64,000 bases of DNA from assembly GCA_964499365.1 (NCBI GenBank), contig CAZCKU010000011.1:111030-175029 (forward strand). The letters run 5' to 3'. Shown here one piece after another: positions 30,772-39,590 of the stretch (positions are counted from its first letter, which is position 1; each line of letters begins with the position of its first letter). The translations under genes were made by a program, and so were the position numbers. The notes beneath the pieces were generated by a model. That model searched no databases. It worked only from the letters and a program-made list of their open reading frames with translations, and had not been told where the DNA came from. Source of the DNA: PALSA-1316 sp964499365. Its GTDB lineage: Bacteria > Nitrospirota > Thermodesulfovibrionia > Thermodesulfovibrionales > UBA6898.

Positions 30772-32823
30772 TTACTTCCTGTCCAGCACTTCCCGGACCT
30801 TCTCGAGGAGTTCATTAACCGATAGCGGCTTTCTGATAAAGTTCAGCCCCGGTTCAAGTTTGCCCTCATGATGCAGGAGGTCCGCCGTATGCCCGCTGAA
30901 GAAGAGGGTCTTGACCGAAGGGTTCACCACCCTGACCTCGTCATGGACATCCTTACCGTTTTTCTTCGGCATGATCACATCAAGCAGCAGAAGGTCAATG
31001 GCCTTCCGGTGGCGCATATACTCCTCGATCGCCTGGATCCCGTCCATCGCGGTCAGAACGGTATAGCCTGCCTTTTCGAGTATCTTCTGCGTGAGCGTCC
31101 TGATCACTTCGTCATCTTCAGCCAGAAGGATCGTCTCGGTGCCTCCTCTGGCCTTCGGTGAAGCAACGGCCGCAATCGTCTCGGCAACGGCGGACCCGGA
31201 GGCCGGCAGGTATATCGTGAAGGTCGTCCCTTGGGTCGAGGTGTTGGAGATGTCGATATACCCGTCATGCTGTTTGATGATGCCATAGACCATGGCCAGG
31301 CCCAGACCGGTCCCTTTACCGACCTCCTTTGTCGTGAAAAAAGGATCGAATATCTTCGTCCGGATCCGGGCGTCGATCCCGGTGCCGGAATCAGTGACTG
31401 AAAGGGCGATATACTTTCCGGGCAGGCCGAACGAATGGGCTGCGATAAAATCCGGAGTGAGTTCTGCCGGCTCGGTCCTGATGACAAGGACACCCCCCTG
31501 GGGCATGGCATCGCGGGCATTGGTGACAAGGTTCATCAGAACCTGCTCGATCTGTCCTGCGTCGGCATTAATGACTGTATTATCCGGAGTAAGCTCGGTT
31601 TTCAGCTCGACATCCTCGCCGATCAGCCTCGAGAGCAGCTTTTCCATCCTGGCGATAATCTCATTCAGGTTTACGGGCCGGGGATCGATCAGCTGTTTTC
31701 TGCTGTACGTGAGCAGGCCCTGCGTCAGGTTCGCCGCCTTATCGGCTGCGGTAACTATATGGTCCACCTTGCTCCTCAGCGGGTCGTCTTCCCTGATCGT
31801 CATCTGGAGCAGGTTTCCATAGCCGATAATCGCGGTCAGGATATTATTAAAGTCATGGGCGATCCCGCCTGCCAGCTGCCCGACCGCCTCAAGCTTCTGG
31901 GCATTCCTGAGCTGTTCTTCAAGTCTGCGGCGGGACGTGACATCATTGATCGTCTCGATGACCGAGACGGTGGCGCCGTCATCGTCCTTCATGGGGTATG
32001 ACCTGATTTCGACGTACGCCGAGCTGCCGTCAATTGCCTTGTGGATATGAAGCGCCTCCTGGGGCTCTCCGGTCTCGAAGGTCTTTTTTGTCGGGCAGTT
32101 TTCTCCAGAGAGAAAGCACGGATTCTTGCTGCCATGCGAGACCTCGTAGCAGTGCCTGCCGATCGTCTTTTCGATCATACTGCCGGTCTGGGTCAGAAAG
32201 GCCCTGTTTGCCGAGATGATCCGGTAGCCCGGGTCAACGACGATCAGTCCTTCGCCTACGCTCTCGAAGATGTTCTTCACAAAGGCCCTGCTGTTGCGGA
32301 GGGCCTCTTCGACCTTCATTCTTTCAGCGATATCATTCTCAAGCTCTTCGTTCAGCGTCCGCAGGGCATTGGTGCGCTCCTCAACCTCGCGTTCGAGCTC
32401 GGAGCGGTAGCGTGCAAGCTCCTCTTCCATCTCTTTCCGGGCGGTGATATCCCTGGCGCTCTCGACGGCCGCCACGATCTCTCCGCGGCTGTTTCTTATC
32501 GGAGAAGCGGTGATCTCGGTGAAGATCGACCCCTGTTCAGTAATGCCGGGGGCCACCACGGTATGCGCCTGGCCGTCGGCAAAGACCATGGCAACGGGAC
32601 AGCCTTCGCAGACCGACTCTTTCCGCTGGTAGGCCCTGTAGCAGAAATTGCCGGTATGCTCGCCGAAGAGTTTCCTGTGGGCTTCGTTCTGAAAGAGGAC
32701 CCTGAAGTTCAGGTCCTGAATACTGAGGGCGTCACCGATGCTGTTGAGAATCGGCCCCGACAGCGAGATCTGTCCGAGCAGTCCGCCCAGGGTGTCATGA
32801 GGCTGATTTTCAGGGTTATACAT
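30772..32823 (-). CDS. Soluble PAS-PAS hybrid histidine kinase with receiver
   Basis: 683 residues with no membrane segment. Two PAS domains carry a Cys-rich insertion: FCYRAYQRKESVCEGCP and HCYEVSHGSKNPCFLSGENCP. A coiled coil (EELARYRSELEREVEERT) links them. The kinase core has AGGIAHDFNNILTAIIGYG, an N-box and an FFTTKEVGKGTGLGLAMVYG G-box. A C-terminal receiver (ILLAEDDEVIRTLTQ, with LLLDVIMPKKNG Asp) ends the protein. It may relay phosphate to an unlinked partner. The Cys spacing suggests a metal or Fe-S/heme cofactor in the PAS folds, not proven. Confidence 0.9.
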   Translation of the reverse strand: MYNPENQPHDTLGGLLGQISLSGPILNSIGDALSIQDLNFRVLFQNEAHRKLFGEHTGNFCYRAYQRKESVCEGCPVAMVFADGQAHTVVAPGITEQGSIFTEITASPIRNSRGEIVAAVESARDITARKEMEEELARYRSELEREVEERTNALRTLNEELENDIAERMKVEEALRNSRAFVKNIFESVGEGLIVVDPGYRIISANRAFLTQTGSMIEKTIGRHCYEVSHGSKNPCFLSGENCPTKKTFETGEPQEALHIHKAIDGSSAYVEIRSYPMKDDDGATVSVIETINDVTSRRRLEEQLRNAQKLEAVGQLAGGIAHDFNNILTAIIGYGNLLQMTIREDDPLRSKVDHIVTAADKAANLTQGLLTYSRKQLIDPRPVNLNEIIARMEKLLSRLIGEDVELKTELTPDNTVINADAGQIEQVLMNLVTNARDAMPQGGVLVIRTEPAELTPDFIAAHSFGLPGKYIALSVTDSGTGIDARIRTKIFDPFFTTKEVGKGTGLGLAMVYGIIKQHDGYIDISNTSTQGTTFTIYLPASGSAVAETIAAVASPKARGGTETILLAEDDEVIRTLTQKILEKAGYTVLTAMDGIQAIEEYMRHRKAIDLLLLDVIMPKKNGKDVHDEVRVVNPSVKTLFFSGHTADLLHHEGKLEPGLNFIRKPLSVNELLEKVREVLDRK

Positions 32824-32997
32824 TATTGTTTACCTTTGAGACGGGATCGGTCCGGTACTACCTGTTTATGATTGTAAACTGAACCGGCTGCCGGTTGCAA
32901 TCCCCCCAGGTGAGGGACTCCTGGTCCGGGGATCTCCGGCTGCAGCTGAGGGCCCATGCAGGGAGGGGAAGGCGGGACAGGGTGTTTTGCCCGGATT

Positions 32998-35643
32998 TCA
33001 GTATAGCGATGCCCCGGTGTCATCCAGCACCTTCCGCACCTGCTTCAGAAGATCCATGGGTGATATCGGTTTGTAGACAATGGTGGCCCCGCTTCCGAGG
33101 GATGCCTTGTCCCGCACAATATCGGGAGAATATCCGCTTGCGAAGATTACCCTGATGTCGGGCCGTACCTCCCTGATCCTGTCATAGACCTCCCTGCCGT
33201 TCTTCTTCGGCATGATCAGGTCAGAAAGAAGAAGATGTATCCTGTCTTTATGTTCCATGAATTTGCCGACGGCATCCTCACCGTCAACCGCCACGATTAC
33301 CCGGTAGCCAAAATCCTCAAGCACCGCCTGCGTCAGTTTTCTCACCATTTCATCGTCTTCTGCCAGGAGTATTGTCTCGCTGCCTCCTGCCGGCATGACC
33401 GTCTCTTCAATATCTGCTTCAGCCGTGGTATCGGTTGCCACCAGCGGGAGGTATATCCTGAAGGTTGTTCCCTCCCCGGGCTCGCTGTATACATTAATAA
33501 ATCCGTCGTGCTGCTTGATAATGCCATATATGACAGCCAGGCCGAGGCCCGTTCCTTTTCCGACGTCCTTTGTGGTGAAAAAGGGTTCGAAAATCCGCAG
33601 TCTGGTCTCTTCGTCCATGCCGACCCCGCTGTCGGAGATAGTCATGAGCGCATACATGCCGGCCTGGCCATAGCCGTGTCGCCTCGAAAACTCTTCGTCC
33701 AGCCGGATCTGAGCAGTCGTGACTGCGAGTACTCCGCCCTTCGGCATGGCATCACGGGCGTTCGTGGCCAGGTTCATCAGGACCTGTTCGATCTGGTTGG
33801 CGTCGGCCATTACAGAGACGGCGTCCGTATGCAATTGTGTTCTGAATTCGATATCCTCCCTGATGATTCTGCGCAGGAAAGTCCCGGTCCTGCTGATGAC
33901 ATGGTTGAGGTCGACCTGCTTTCTGTTGCTCAGCTGCTTTCTGCTGAAGGCGAGAAGTCCCTGCGTAAGATAGGCGGCCCGGTCTGCAGCGGTCAGCATC
34001 TGTTCGATATTCGCCCGGTGAGGGTTCTCCTCTCCCATCTTCATAAGCGTAATCTGCCCGTAGCCGATGATTGCGCTCAGGATGTTGTTGAAGTCATGGG
34101 CAATGCCTCCGGCAAGGGTCCCCACAGAATCCAGTTTCTGGGCCTGTCGCAGCTGGTCCTCGAGTTTCACCTGCTCGGTAACGTCCCTGCCGACCCTGAT
34201 AACGTTGACCACCCCGTTGGCCCCCATGACCGGCACCGTCCTTACATCTAGTTTCCTGTCATCTTTCGTGACATGCTTCTCATAGGCCTCTCCGGTCAGG
34301 AAGCTCTCCCGTGCCGGGCATTCCTCGCAGGGCATGGGGCGGTTAAACCAGAGGTCGTAGCAGTATTTTCCCTCCAGGTCGCGAGGCTCCCTGCCTATCT
34401 TCTTGCCGGCAGCACGGTTTGCCCAGAGTATCTGGTAGTCCGGGGAGAGGAGCGTGATGCTGTCCGGAATGGCGTCGAGGAGTGCGTTGAATTGACCGGA
34501 CATGGTGCGGAACATCTCCTCCCTGTCCATCAGGATCTGCTCGAAGTTCTTTCGCTCCGTGATGTCATGGATCATGGCCTGCTTTGAAACAGTTCCATCT
34601 GCGTTATAGATCGGGGTGCTGACCGCGAAATACCAGCGCCCGTTGTTCGGATACTGAAATTCCCGCTCAACGACCTCGCCCCGGAATACCCGGTCGTTCA
34701 CACACCAGGGACAGGCGGCCCCCAGACCATGAAGTGCTTTATAGCAGATCTCGCCGACGGCGTTCCTGCCGGTGTGCGCGAGTATCTTCTGGTTCATGAA
34801 TTCGAGCCGGTAGTCCTGGGAGCAGATATACATCTGGCCGTCAAAGGCATCGACCATGGCGTGATACCGCTCTTCACTCGTGCGCAGGGCCAGGGTTTTA
34901 TTTTCCTCCCTCCGGGTCCGGGACAATATGAGGCCTGAGCCGACGAGCCAATAGAAGAAATAGAGCATGCCCTCCGTGGCCATGGACTTCATCATGCCGG
35001 CATAAAAAGGTCTCATCGGGATAGAGGCGCTTATGGCACCCCGTATGTCGCCTTCCCTATAGCCCTGGATTGCATGGCATTTCAGGCAGCTCTTTTCTGT
35101 TTTGAGGGAGTGGATGACCCTCAGGTATTTCGTGCCGTCGAGAACGGCTATTGAAGACACCTCGGTTTCACCGTGTTCAAAGGCCCTGAGGGCCTCCGCC
35201 TCCCATTCGTCAGGACTGTTTCCTGGGCGCAGGACCCTGAGGCTGGTTATGTGGCCCCGGGTGCTGCCGTGCTTCTGTTCGAGTTCGTGCACCTGGCGGG
35301 TCATGTATGCCGGGTTGACAAGGGTGAGCTTCTTTCCTGCGGTCGTGACTATGTCCCTTTCAGGGACGTTCAGATATGGATTCGGAGGTGTCGTTTCGGT
35401 GACAGGGGCATAGACACCCCCGTGAAGGGCATTCCACCTGCGGTAGGTTATATCCTTTTCGATAAGCGTTCGTGCTGCGATGAGTGCATTTTCATAGGCC
35501 TCATGCCAGTGATCGTACGCCACATACAGGAATATGAGAACGAGAAACATTGTCAGGACCCCGAGGGATGTCCTGCTCCTCCTGATAAGGGCCATGGTGC
35601 CTAATGCATTGTCGTGTGTCAGGGGATTTGCGTGCTTATTCAT
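32998..35643 (-). CDS. DUF3365-PAS-PAS hybrid histidine kinase with receiver
   Basis: 881 residues from the ATG at 35643; an earlier ATG adds 30 residues that do not look like a signal. A membrane helix (LGVLTMFLVLIFLYVAYDHWH), then DUF3365 (RWNALHGGVYAPVTE, heme-type CLKCH), a second helix, and two PAS domains with Cys insertions (ICYKALHGLGAACPWC; YCYDLWFNRPMPCEECP). Kinase core GGIAHDFNNILSAIIGYGQ and ATPase end SGVGMDEETRLRIFEPFFTT, then a receiver with DLIMPKKNG. The sensor closely parallels the 318-residue protein two genes downstream. Ligand is probably bound by the heme, such as a redox state or gas; no evidence for which. Confidence 0.9.
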   Translation of the reverse strand: MNKHANPLTHDNALGTMALIRRSRTSLGVLTMFLVLIFLYVAYDHWHEAYENALIAARTLIEKDITYRRWNALHGGVYAPVTETTPPNPYLNVPERDIVTTAGKKLTLVNPAYMTRQVHELEQKHGSTRGHITSLRVLRPGNSPDEWEAEALRAFEHGETEVSSIAVLDGTKYLRVIHSLKTEKSCLKCHAIQGYREGDIRGAISASIPMRPFYAGMMKSMATEGMLYFFYWLVGSGLILSRTRREENKTLALRTSEERYHAMVDAFDGQMYICSQDYRLEFMNQKILAHTGRNAVGEICYKALHGLGAACPWCVNDRVFRGEVVEREFQYPNNGRWYFAVSTPIYNADGTVSKQAMIHDITERKNFEQILMDREEMFRTMSGQFNALLDAIPDSITLLSPDYQILWANRAAGKKIGREPRDLEGKYCYDLWFNRPMPCEECPARESFLTGEAYEKHVTKDDRKLDVRTVPVMGANGVVNVIRVGRDVTEQVKLEDQLRQAQKLDSVGTLAGGIAHDFNNILSAIIGYGQITLMKMGEENPHRANIEQMLTAADRAAYLTQGLLAFSRKQLSNRKQVDLNHVISRTGTFLRRIIREDIEFRTQLHTDAVSVMADANQIEQVLMNLATNARDAMPKGGVLAVTTAQIRLDEEFSRRHGYGQAGMYALMTISDSGVGMDEETRLRIFEPFFTTKDVGKGTGLGLAVIYGIIKQHDGFINVYSEPGEGTTFRIYLPLVATDTTAEADIEETVMPAGGSETILLAEDDEMVRKLTQAVLEDFGYRVIVAVDGEDAVGKFMEHKDRIHLLLSDLIMPKKNGREVYDRIREVRPDIRVIFASGYSPDIVRDKASLGSGATIVYKPISPMDLLKQVRKVLDDTGASLY

Positions 35644-35887
35644 ATGTATTTCCGACGGCCGTTCAGCAACAGCGGAGTTTATTGTCAAATGGACAAAACA
35701 CCCCCGCTTCTTGACAAGCAAGAAGAGTTCCATCCCTTGCCGGTGATCTTATCCCGTTGATAATCAATACGTATGATCTGGTGGCGGCTGCTCAGGAGGT
35801 CGGGGATTATTCAAAAAGTATACTCCTGTATGCAAAGTTTGAATACCTCAGGGGAATGGAGTTTCATATATCATGAAGTGGTAATAT

Positions 35888-37498
35888 ATGTACATGTCGC
35901 TTCAGAAGAAGATCATACTCAGCTTCCTGATCAGTTCTGTCCTCATCGCCCTGCTTTCCTCCTTTCTGTATCTGAATTTCGTCGAGATAAAAAAGGAGAC
36001 CGCGTTCCTTGAACTGGCCGATACGACCAGGAGCAAATCCCTCCAGCTCAGGAGACATGAGAAGAACTATATTCTCTACGCACCGGAAAAGGCCTCAGAG
36101 GAGTCTGCTTCCATCTACCAGTATCTCGGGGAGCTGGACGACATACTCAAAAGCATGGGTCCTGCAGGGGTCGAACGTACCGCACTGCTGAAGAGGCATA
36201 TCCGGGAGTACCGGGAGAAATTCGGCGCGATCGAGCGGCTTATGTCTGTCGTGTCCGAGGAATCCGACCGGCACACCAGGACTCTTCCGGGCTATGCCAG
36301 GGTGAGCAGGCTGATCACGTCGAATTTTCTGGACAAGCCGCTTGAAGATGTCAGGTATCTGCGCGAGACCCTTTCCCTGAACCAGGACGACCGGCTCATT
36401 ACCGCCCTCCGGGAACTGGATGTCGAGATCGGGGAACTCAGGAAGACCGGCGAGGCGATCCTCACCGGGACGAAGGAACTGGACAGGGCTGCGCGTGAGA
36501 AGGTCGACAGTTTTATTCACCTGTCGCGCATCGCGATACTCGTGATCTTTCCCCTTTTTCTCGTGGTCGGTTTCGGGACGATCTTCTTCACCGTCAGAAA
36601 TGTCGTGAAGAGGCTGAAGCTGATTACCGCGGTGATAGAGCGGACAGGGGCCGGGAATTTTGCCCATGTTGCCGAGCCGGCAGACGCATGGGGGACCGAC
36701 GAGGTCGGCAAGCTGATCAATACATTTAATGTTATGGAAGAGCAGCTCGAGCAGAGGGAGCGGGAGCTGGTCCAGAGCAAAAAACTTGCGGCGATCGGGA
36801 CACTGGCCTCGGGTGTGGCGCATGAGCTGAACAACCCGCTGAACAATATCTACACCACGGCGCAGAGGCTCAAGCGGAAGGCGGGGGAAGATCCTCCGGC
36901 CTATATCACGAAGGGGCTCGAAGACATCTTTGCCCAGACCATGCGGGTCAAGCGGATCGTGGGAGACCTTCTGTCTTTTGCACGCGGGAGGGACCCTCAT
37001 CCGCGGCCGGTCGAATTGCGGGCGTTCATCCAGGGCGTCTACCGGCAGGTTGCCAATACCATGCATGTCGGGGGCATTGTCTTCGGAGTCCGGCTGGAAC
37101 CTGAGGAGATCGTGCTCTATGCGGACCCTGAGCAGCTGGAGCAGGTCTTCATCAACCTCTTTATAAATGCCGTTGAGGCTATGTCAGGAGCCGGCGGCCT
37201 GACCGTGACCGCGGTGGAGGACGACCGGCTTGTGAAAATTACCGTCTCTGACACCGGCCACGGCATGCCGGCGGAGACGGTCGAGAAGATATTCGAGCCG
37301 TTCTTCAGCACGAAGGACAAGGGCACGGGGCTGGGTCTCGCCATTGTATTTAATATCATCAGACGGCATCACGGCGATATCACGGTCGAGAGCAGCGAGG
37401 GGAAGGGGACCACGTTTATCATCACGCTCCCCAAGAATAACAGGGCCGCAGCGGCGGAGAGAACTCTGCCGGCTGCAGTAAACCGGGCTCAGGAGTAA
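35888..37498 (+). CDS. Membrane sensor histidine kinase paired with NtrC-type regulator
   Basis: 536 residues. The first helix (IILSFLISSVLIALLSSFLYL) and second (IAILVIFPLFLVVGFGTIFF) enclose a helical periplasmic sensor of about 185 residues. Then HAMP, coiled coil (EEQLEQRERELVQSKK), GVAHELNNPLNNIYTTAQRL with the phospho His, and a HATPase (EVIVLYADPEQLEQVFINLFINAVEAM-like N-box, GTGLGLAIV G-box). Its stop is 5 nt upstream of the regulator, so they form one operon. It lies divergent from the DUF3365 kinase. Ligand unknown; the two secreted proteins downstream are possible targets. Confidence 0.9.
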   Translation: MYMSLQKKIILSFLISSVLIALLSSFLYLNFVEIKKETAFLELADTTRSKSLQLRRHEKNYILYAPEKASEESASIYQYLGELDDILKSMGPAGVERTALLKRHIREYREKFGAIERLMSVVSEESDRHTRTLPGYARVSRLITSNFLDKPLEDVRYLRETLSLNQDDRLITALRELDVEIGELRKTGEAILTGTKELDRAAREKVDSFIHLSRIAILVIFPLFLVVGFGTIFFTVRNVVKRLKLITAVIERTGAGNFAHVAEPADAWGTDEVGKLINTFNVMEEQLEQRERELVQSKKLAAIGTLASGVAHELNNPLNNIYTTAQRLKRKAGEDPPAYITKGLEDIFAQTMRVKRIVGDLLSFARGRDPHPRPVELRAFIQGVYRQVANTMHVGGIVFGVRLEPEEIVLYADPEQLEQVFINLFINAVEAMSGAGGLTVTAVEDDRLVKITVSDTGHGMPAETVEKIFEPFFSTKDKGTGLGLAIVFNIIRRHHGDITVESSEGKGTTFIITLPKNNRAAAAERTLPAAVNRAQE

Positions 37499-37503
37499 GG
37501 ACT

Positions 37504-38835
37504 ATGGCGATAAAGATACTGGTGGCGGAAGACGAAGACATCACCCTGGAAAATATCCTCGATGCCCTGCAGGATGAAGGGTATGAGGTTGCGGGCAGCA
37601 CGGATGGGGCCGATGCCCTTCAGCGGATCGAGAAAGGGCATTTTGATCTCCTGATCACCGATATCAAGATGCCGGGGCTTGGCGGGATCGAGCTTCTTGA
37701 AAAGGTGAAGGGGACGCACCCGGAAACGGAGGTGATCATCATCACCGGTTTCGGGAGCATCGGGTCTGCTGTCGAGGCGATGAAAAGGGGTGCCCTCGAC
37801 TATATCACAAAGCCCTTCGACCTCGATGAGCTGACCCTGAGGGTCGGGAAGATAGCTGAGCAGCGGTCACTCAGAAAGGAGAACACCGCGCTCAGGACCT
37901 ATTTCGGCCTCGATAAGAAACATGCGATCATTGCCAGGAGCGAAGGCATGAAGCGTATTCTCAATACCATTGAGGGGATCAGGGACTCCGACTGCAACAT
38001 GCTCCTGACCGGCGAGACCGGGGTCGGCAAGAGCCTGCTGGCAAAGATCATCCATTTTACGAGCAGGAGGCAGGAGCGGCCGTTTCTGTCGATCAACTGT
38101 GCGACCCTCACCGAAGACCTCCTGGCCAGTGAACTCTTCGGACATGAAAAAGGCGCCTTCACGGGTGCTGTTACTGCCAAACAGGGGCTTGTCGAAATCG
38201 CCGATACCGGCACCCTTTTTCTGGACGAGATTGCGGAGCTGTCGCCGAACCTGCAGGCCAAGCTGCTGAAGGTGGTCGAGGAGGGTGAGTTTTATCGTGT
38301 CGGCGGCACGCGACCCCGGAAGGTCGATGTCCGGTTTATCGCCGCCACGAACCAGAATGTGAAGGGACTTATCGCCGACGGCAGGTTCAGGGAGGACCTC
38401 TACTACCGCCTGAATGTCATGGAGATCGCCATCCCGCCGCTGCGGGAGCGGGCGGAAGATATCAGGCCTCTCAGCGCCTATTTCCTGCAGAAACATCTTC
38501 CGAAGGCGAACAAGAAGATCACCGGTCTTTCGGACGAGGCGACGGATATCCTGCTGCACTACAGCTTTCCGGGAAATGTCCGCGAACTCGAAAACATCAT
38601 CGAACGGGCGATCATCCTGGAAAAGAGTCCGGTGATCACCCCGCAGAGCCTCCCCCGTGGACTGCGCGTCCTGGAGATCGAGACGATCGATCCGGCCGGC
38701 ATCAGGAATATTGACGAGGTGGTCAGGGAATATGCCGAAAAGGTCGTCAAGATGCTCGACGGCAACAGGACGAAGGCTGCCGAGGTCCTGGGCATCTCCC
38801 GGACAAGCCTCTGGAAGATACTGAAGGAAGAATAG
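37504..38835 (+). CDS. NtrC-family sigma-54-dependent response regulator
   Basis: 443 residues: receiver (ILVAEDEDITLENIL, phospho Asp in LLITDIKMPGLGG), AAA+ domain (Walker A GETGVGKS, GAFTGA loop, FLDEIAELSP Walker B) and Fis-like helix-turn-helix (GNRTKAAEVLGISRTSLWK). It activates sigma-54 promoters after phosphorylation by the kinase just upstream. Candidate targets in the window with sigma-54-like boxes are at 43314 and 53063, but its own binding site has not been identified. Confidence 0.92.
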   Translation: MAIKILVAEDEDITLENILDALQDEGYEVAGSTDGADALQRIEKGHFDLLITDIKMPGLGGIELLEKVKGTHPETEVIIITGFGSIGSAVEAMKRGALDYITKPFDLDELTLRVGKIAEQRSLRKENTALRTYFGLDKKHAIIARSEGMKRILNTIEGIRDSDCNMLLTGETGVGKSLLAKIIHFTSRRQERPFLSINCATLTEDLLASELFGHEKGAFTGAVTAKQGLVEIADTGTLFLDEIAELSPNLQAKLLKVVEEGEFYRVGGTRPRKVDVRFIAATNQNVKGLIADGRFREDLYYRLNVMEIAIPPLRERAEDIRPLSAYFLQKHLPKANKKITGLSDEATDILLHYSFPGNVRELENIIERAIILEKSPVITPQSLPRGLRVLEIETIDPAGIRNIDEVVREYAEKVVKMLDGNRTKAAEVLGISRTSLWKILKEE

Positions 38836-38992
38836 GGGGTAGCCCTGTGTACTTTTCGGGTCATGCTCCAATATAATCGTCGGTTGCATTATTGCTGAGC
38901 TCTTCACCTGCCATGCTGCCGTGAAACATCCGAACACGTTATGAGTCCAACCCTATTTAATGAAATTATGTTACCCTACAGTCGGGATTACG

Positions 38993-39457
38993 ATGCAGAC
39001 AAGATCAGTAAAATTACGACGATTGATTCAGCTTGCTTTCCTCTGCCTGTATTTTATCTACGCAGGTTCTCCGCTCATCTGCGGCCTGCATGACTCGAAT
39101 CTGATCAAGCAGGGAAGCGCGGTGAAACTGCATCTATTGCTCGTCTCCAGCGCAATGAATACCGCTCACAAAACCATCCACCTTTTTCTGCCTAAGGAAA
39201 GCCTTCGGCAGTCTGAAAAAGGAAATGATTCTTTCTTCGCTGAAAAGAAAAAGGCGCTTATACGGGTGCTCGGACTTCTTCAGTTCATGTTTTTTGTTTC
39301 AGCCTTCTTTACCTTGACTGTCTTCACAGGCAATCTGTCGCCTCGTATCCCTGCCTGTTTCTCCCTGCGAAGCCGGGGGATTTCATTTTTCACTTCTTTC
39401 CCCGGATACAGACAATGCTGCTCCGGCATCGCTCCCCCTCTCGTCGCTCTTTCCTGA
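38993..39457 (+). CDS. Possible small membrane/secreted protein of unknown function
   Basis: Open frame of 154 residues from the ATG at 38993 (weak GGGA upstream), or 165 from 38960 (no ribosome site). It has a signal-like start (LIQLAFLCLYFIYAGSPLICG) and a hydrophobic segment near residue 95-110, with a Cys-containing end. I recognise no family. It may equally be a chance frame in a 755-nt gap (38836-39590) between the kinase/regulator operon and the secreted protein. The remaining parts of that gap show no RNA or repeat I can support. Confidence 0.3.
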   Translation: MQTRSVKLRRLIQLAFLCLYFIYAGSPLICGLHDSNLIKQGSAVKLHLLLVSSAMNTAHKTIHLFLPKESLRQSEKGNDSFFAEKKKALIRVLGLLQFMFFVSAFFTLTVFTGNLSPRIPACFSLRSRGISFFTSFPGYRQCCSGIAPPLVALS

Positions 39458-39590
39458 ACGCCTCACTTATTTTCTAAAAACAGAAGAAAGTCAGGGGAGA
39501 TCCCCGGCACCCTGCGGCAACGAACTGCAGGCGATAAGATTATCCCGGACTTCTCATTCAGGGGATAGTCGAAATATCAGGGAGGAAAAG

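Noticed and set aside
39457..39590. Riboswitch-like sequence before the beta-helix gene
   Set aside because: GC-rich pieces do not fit c-di-GMP, fluoride or other classes that I can recall.
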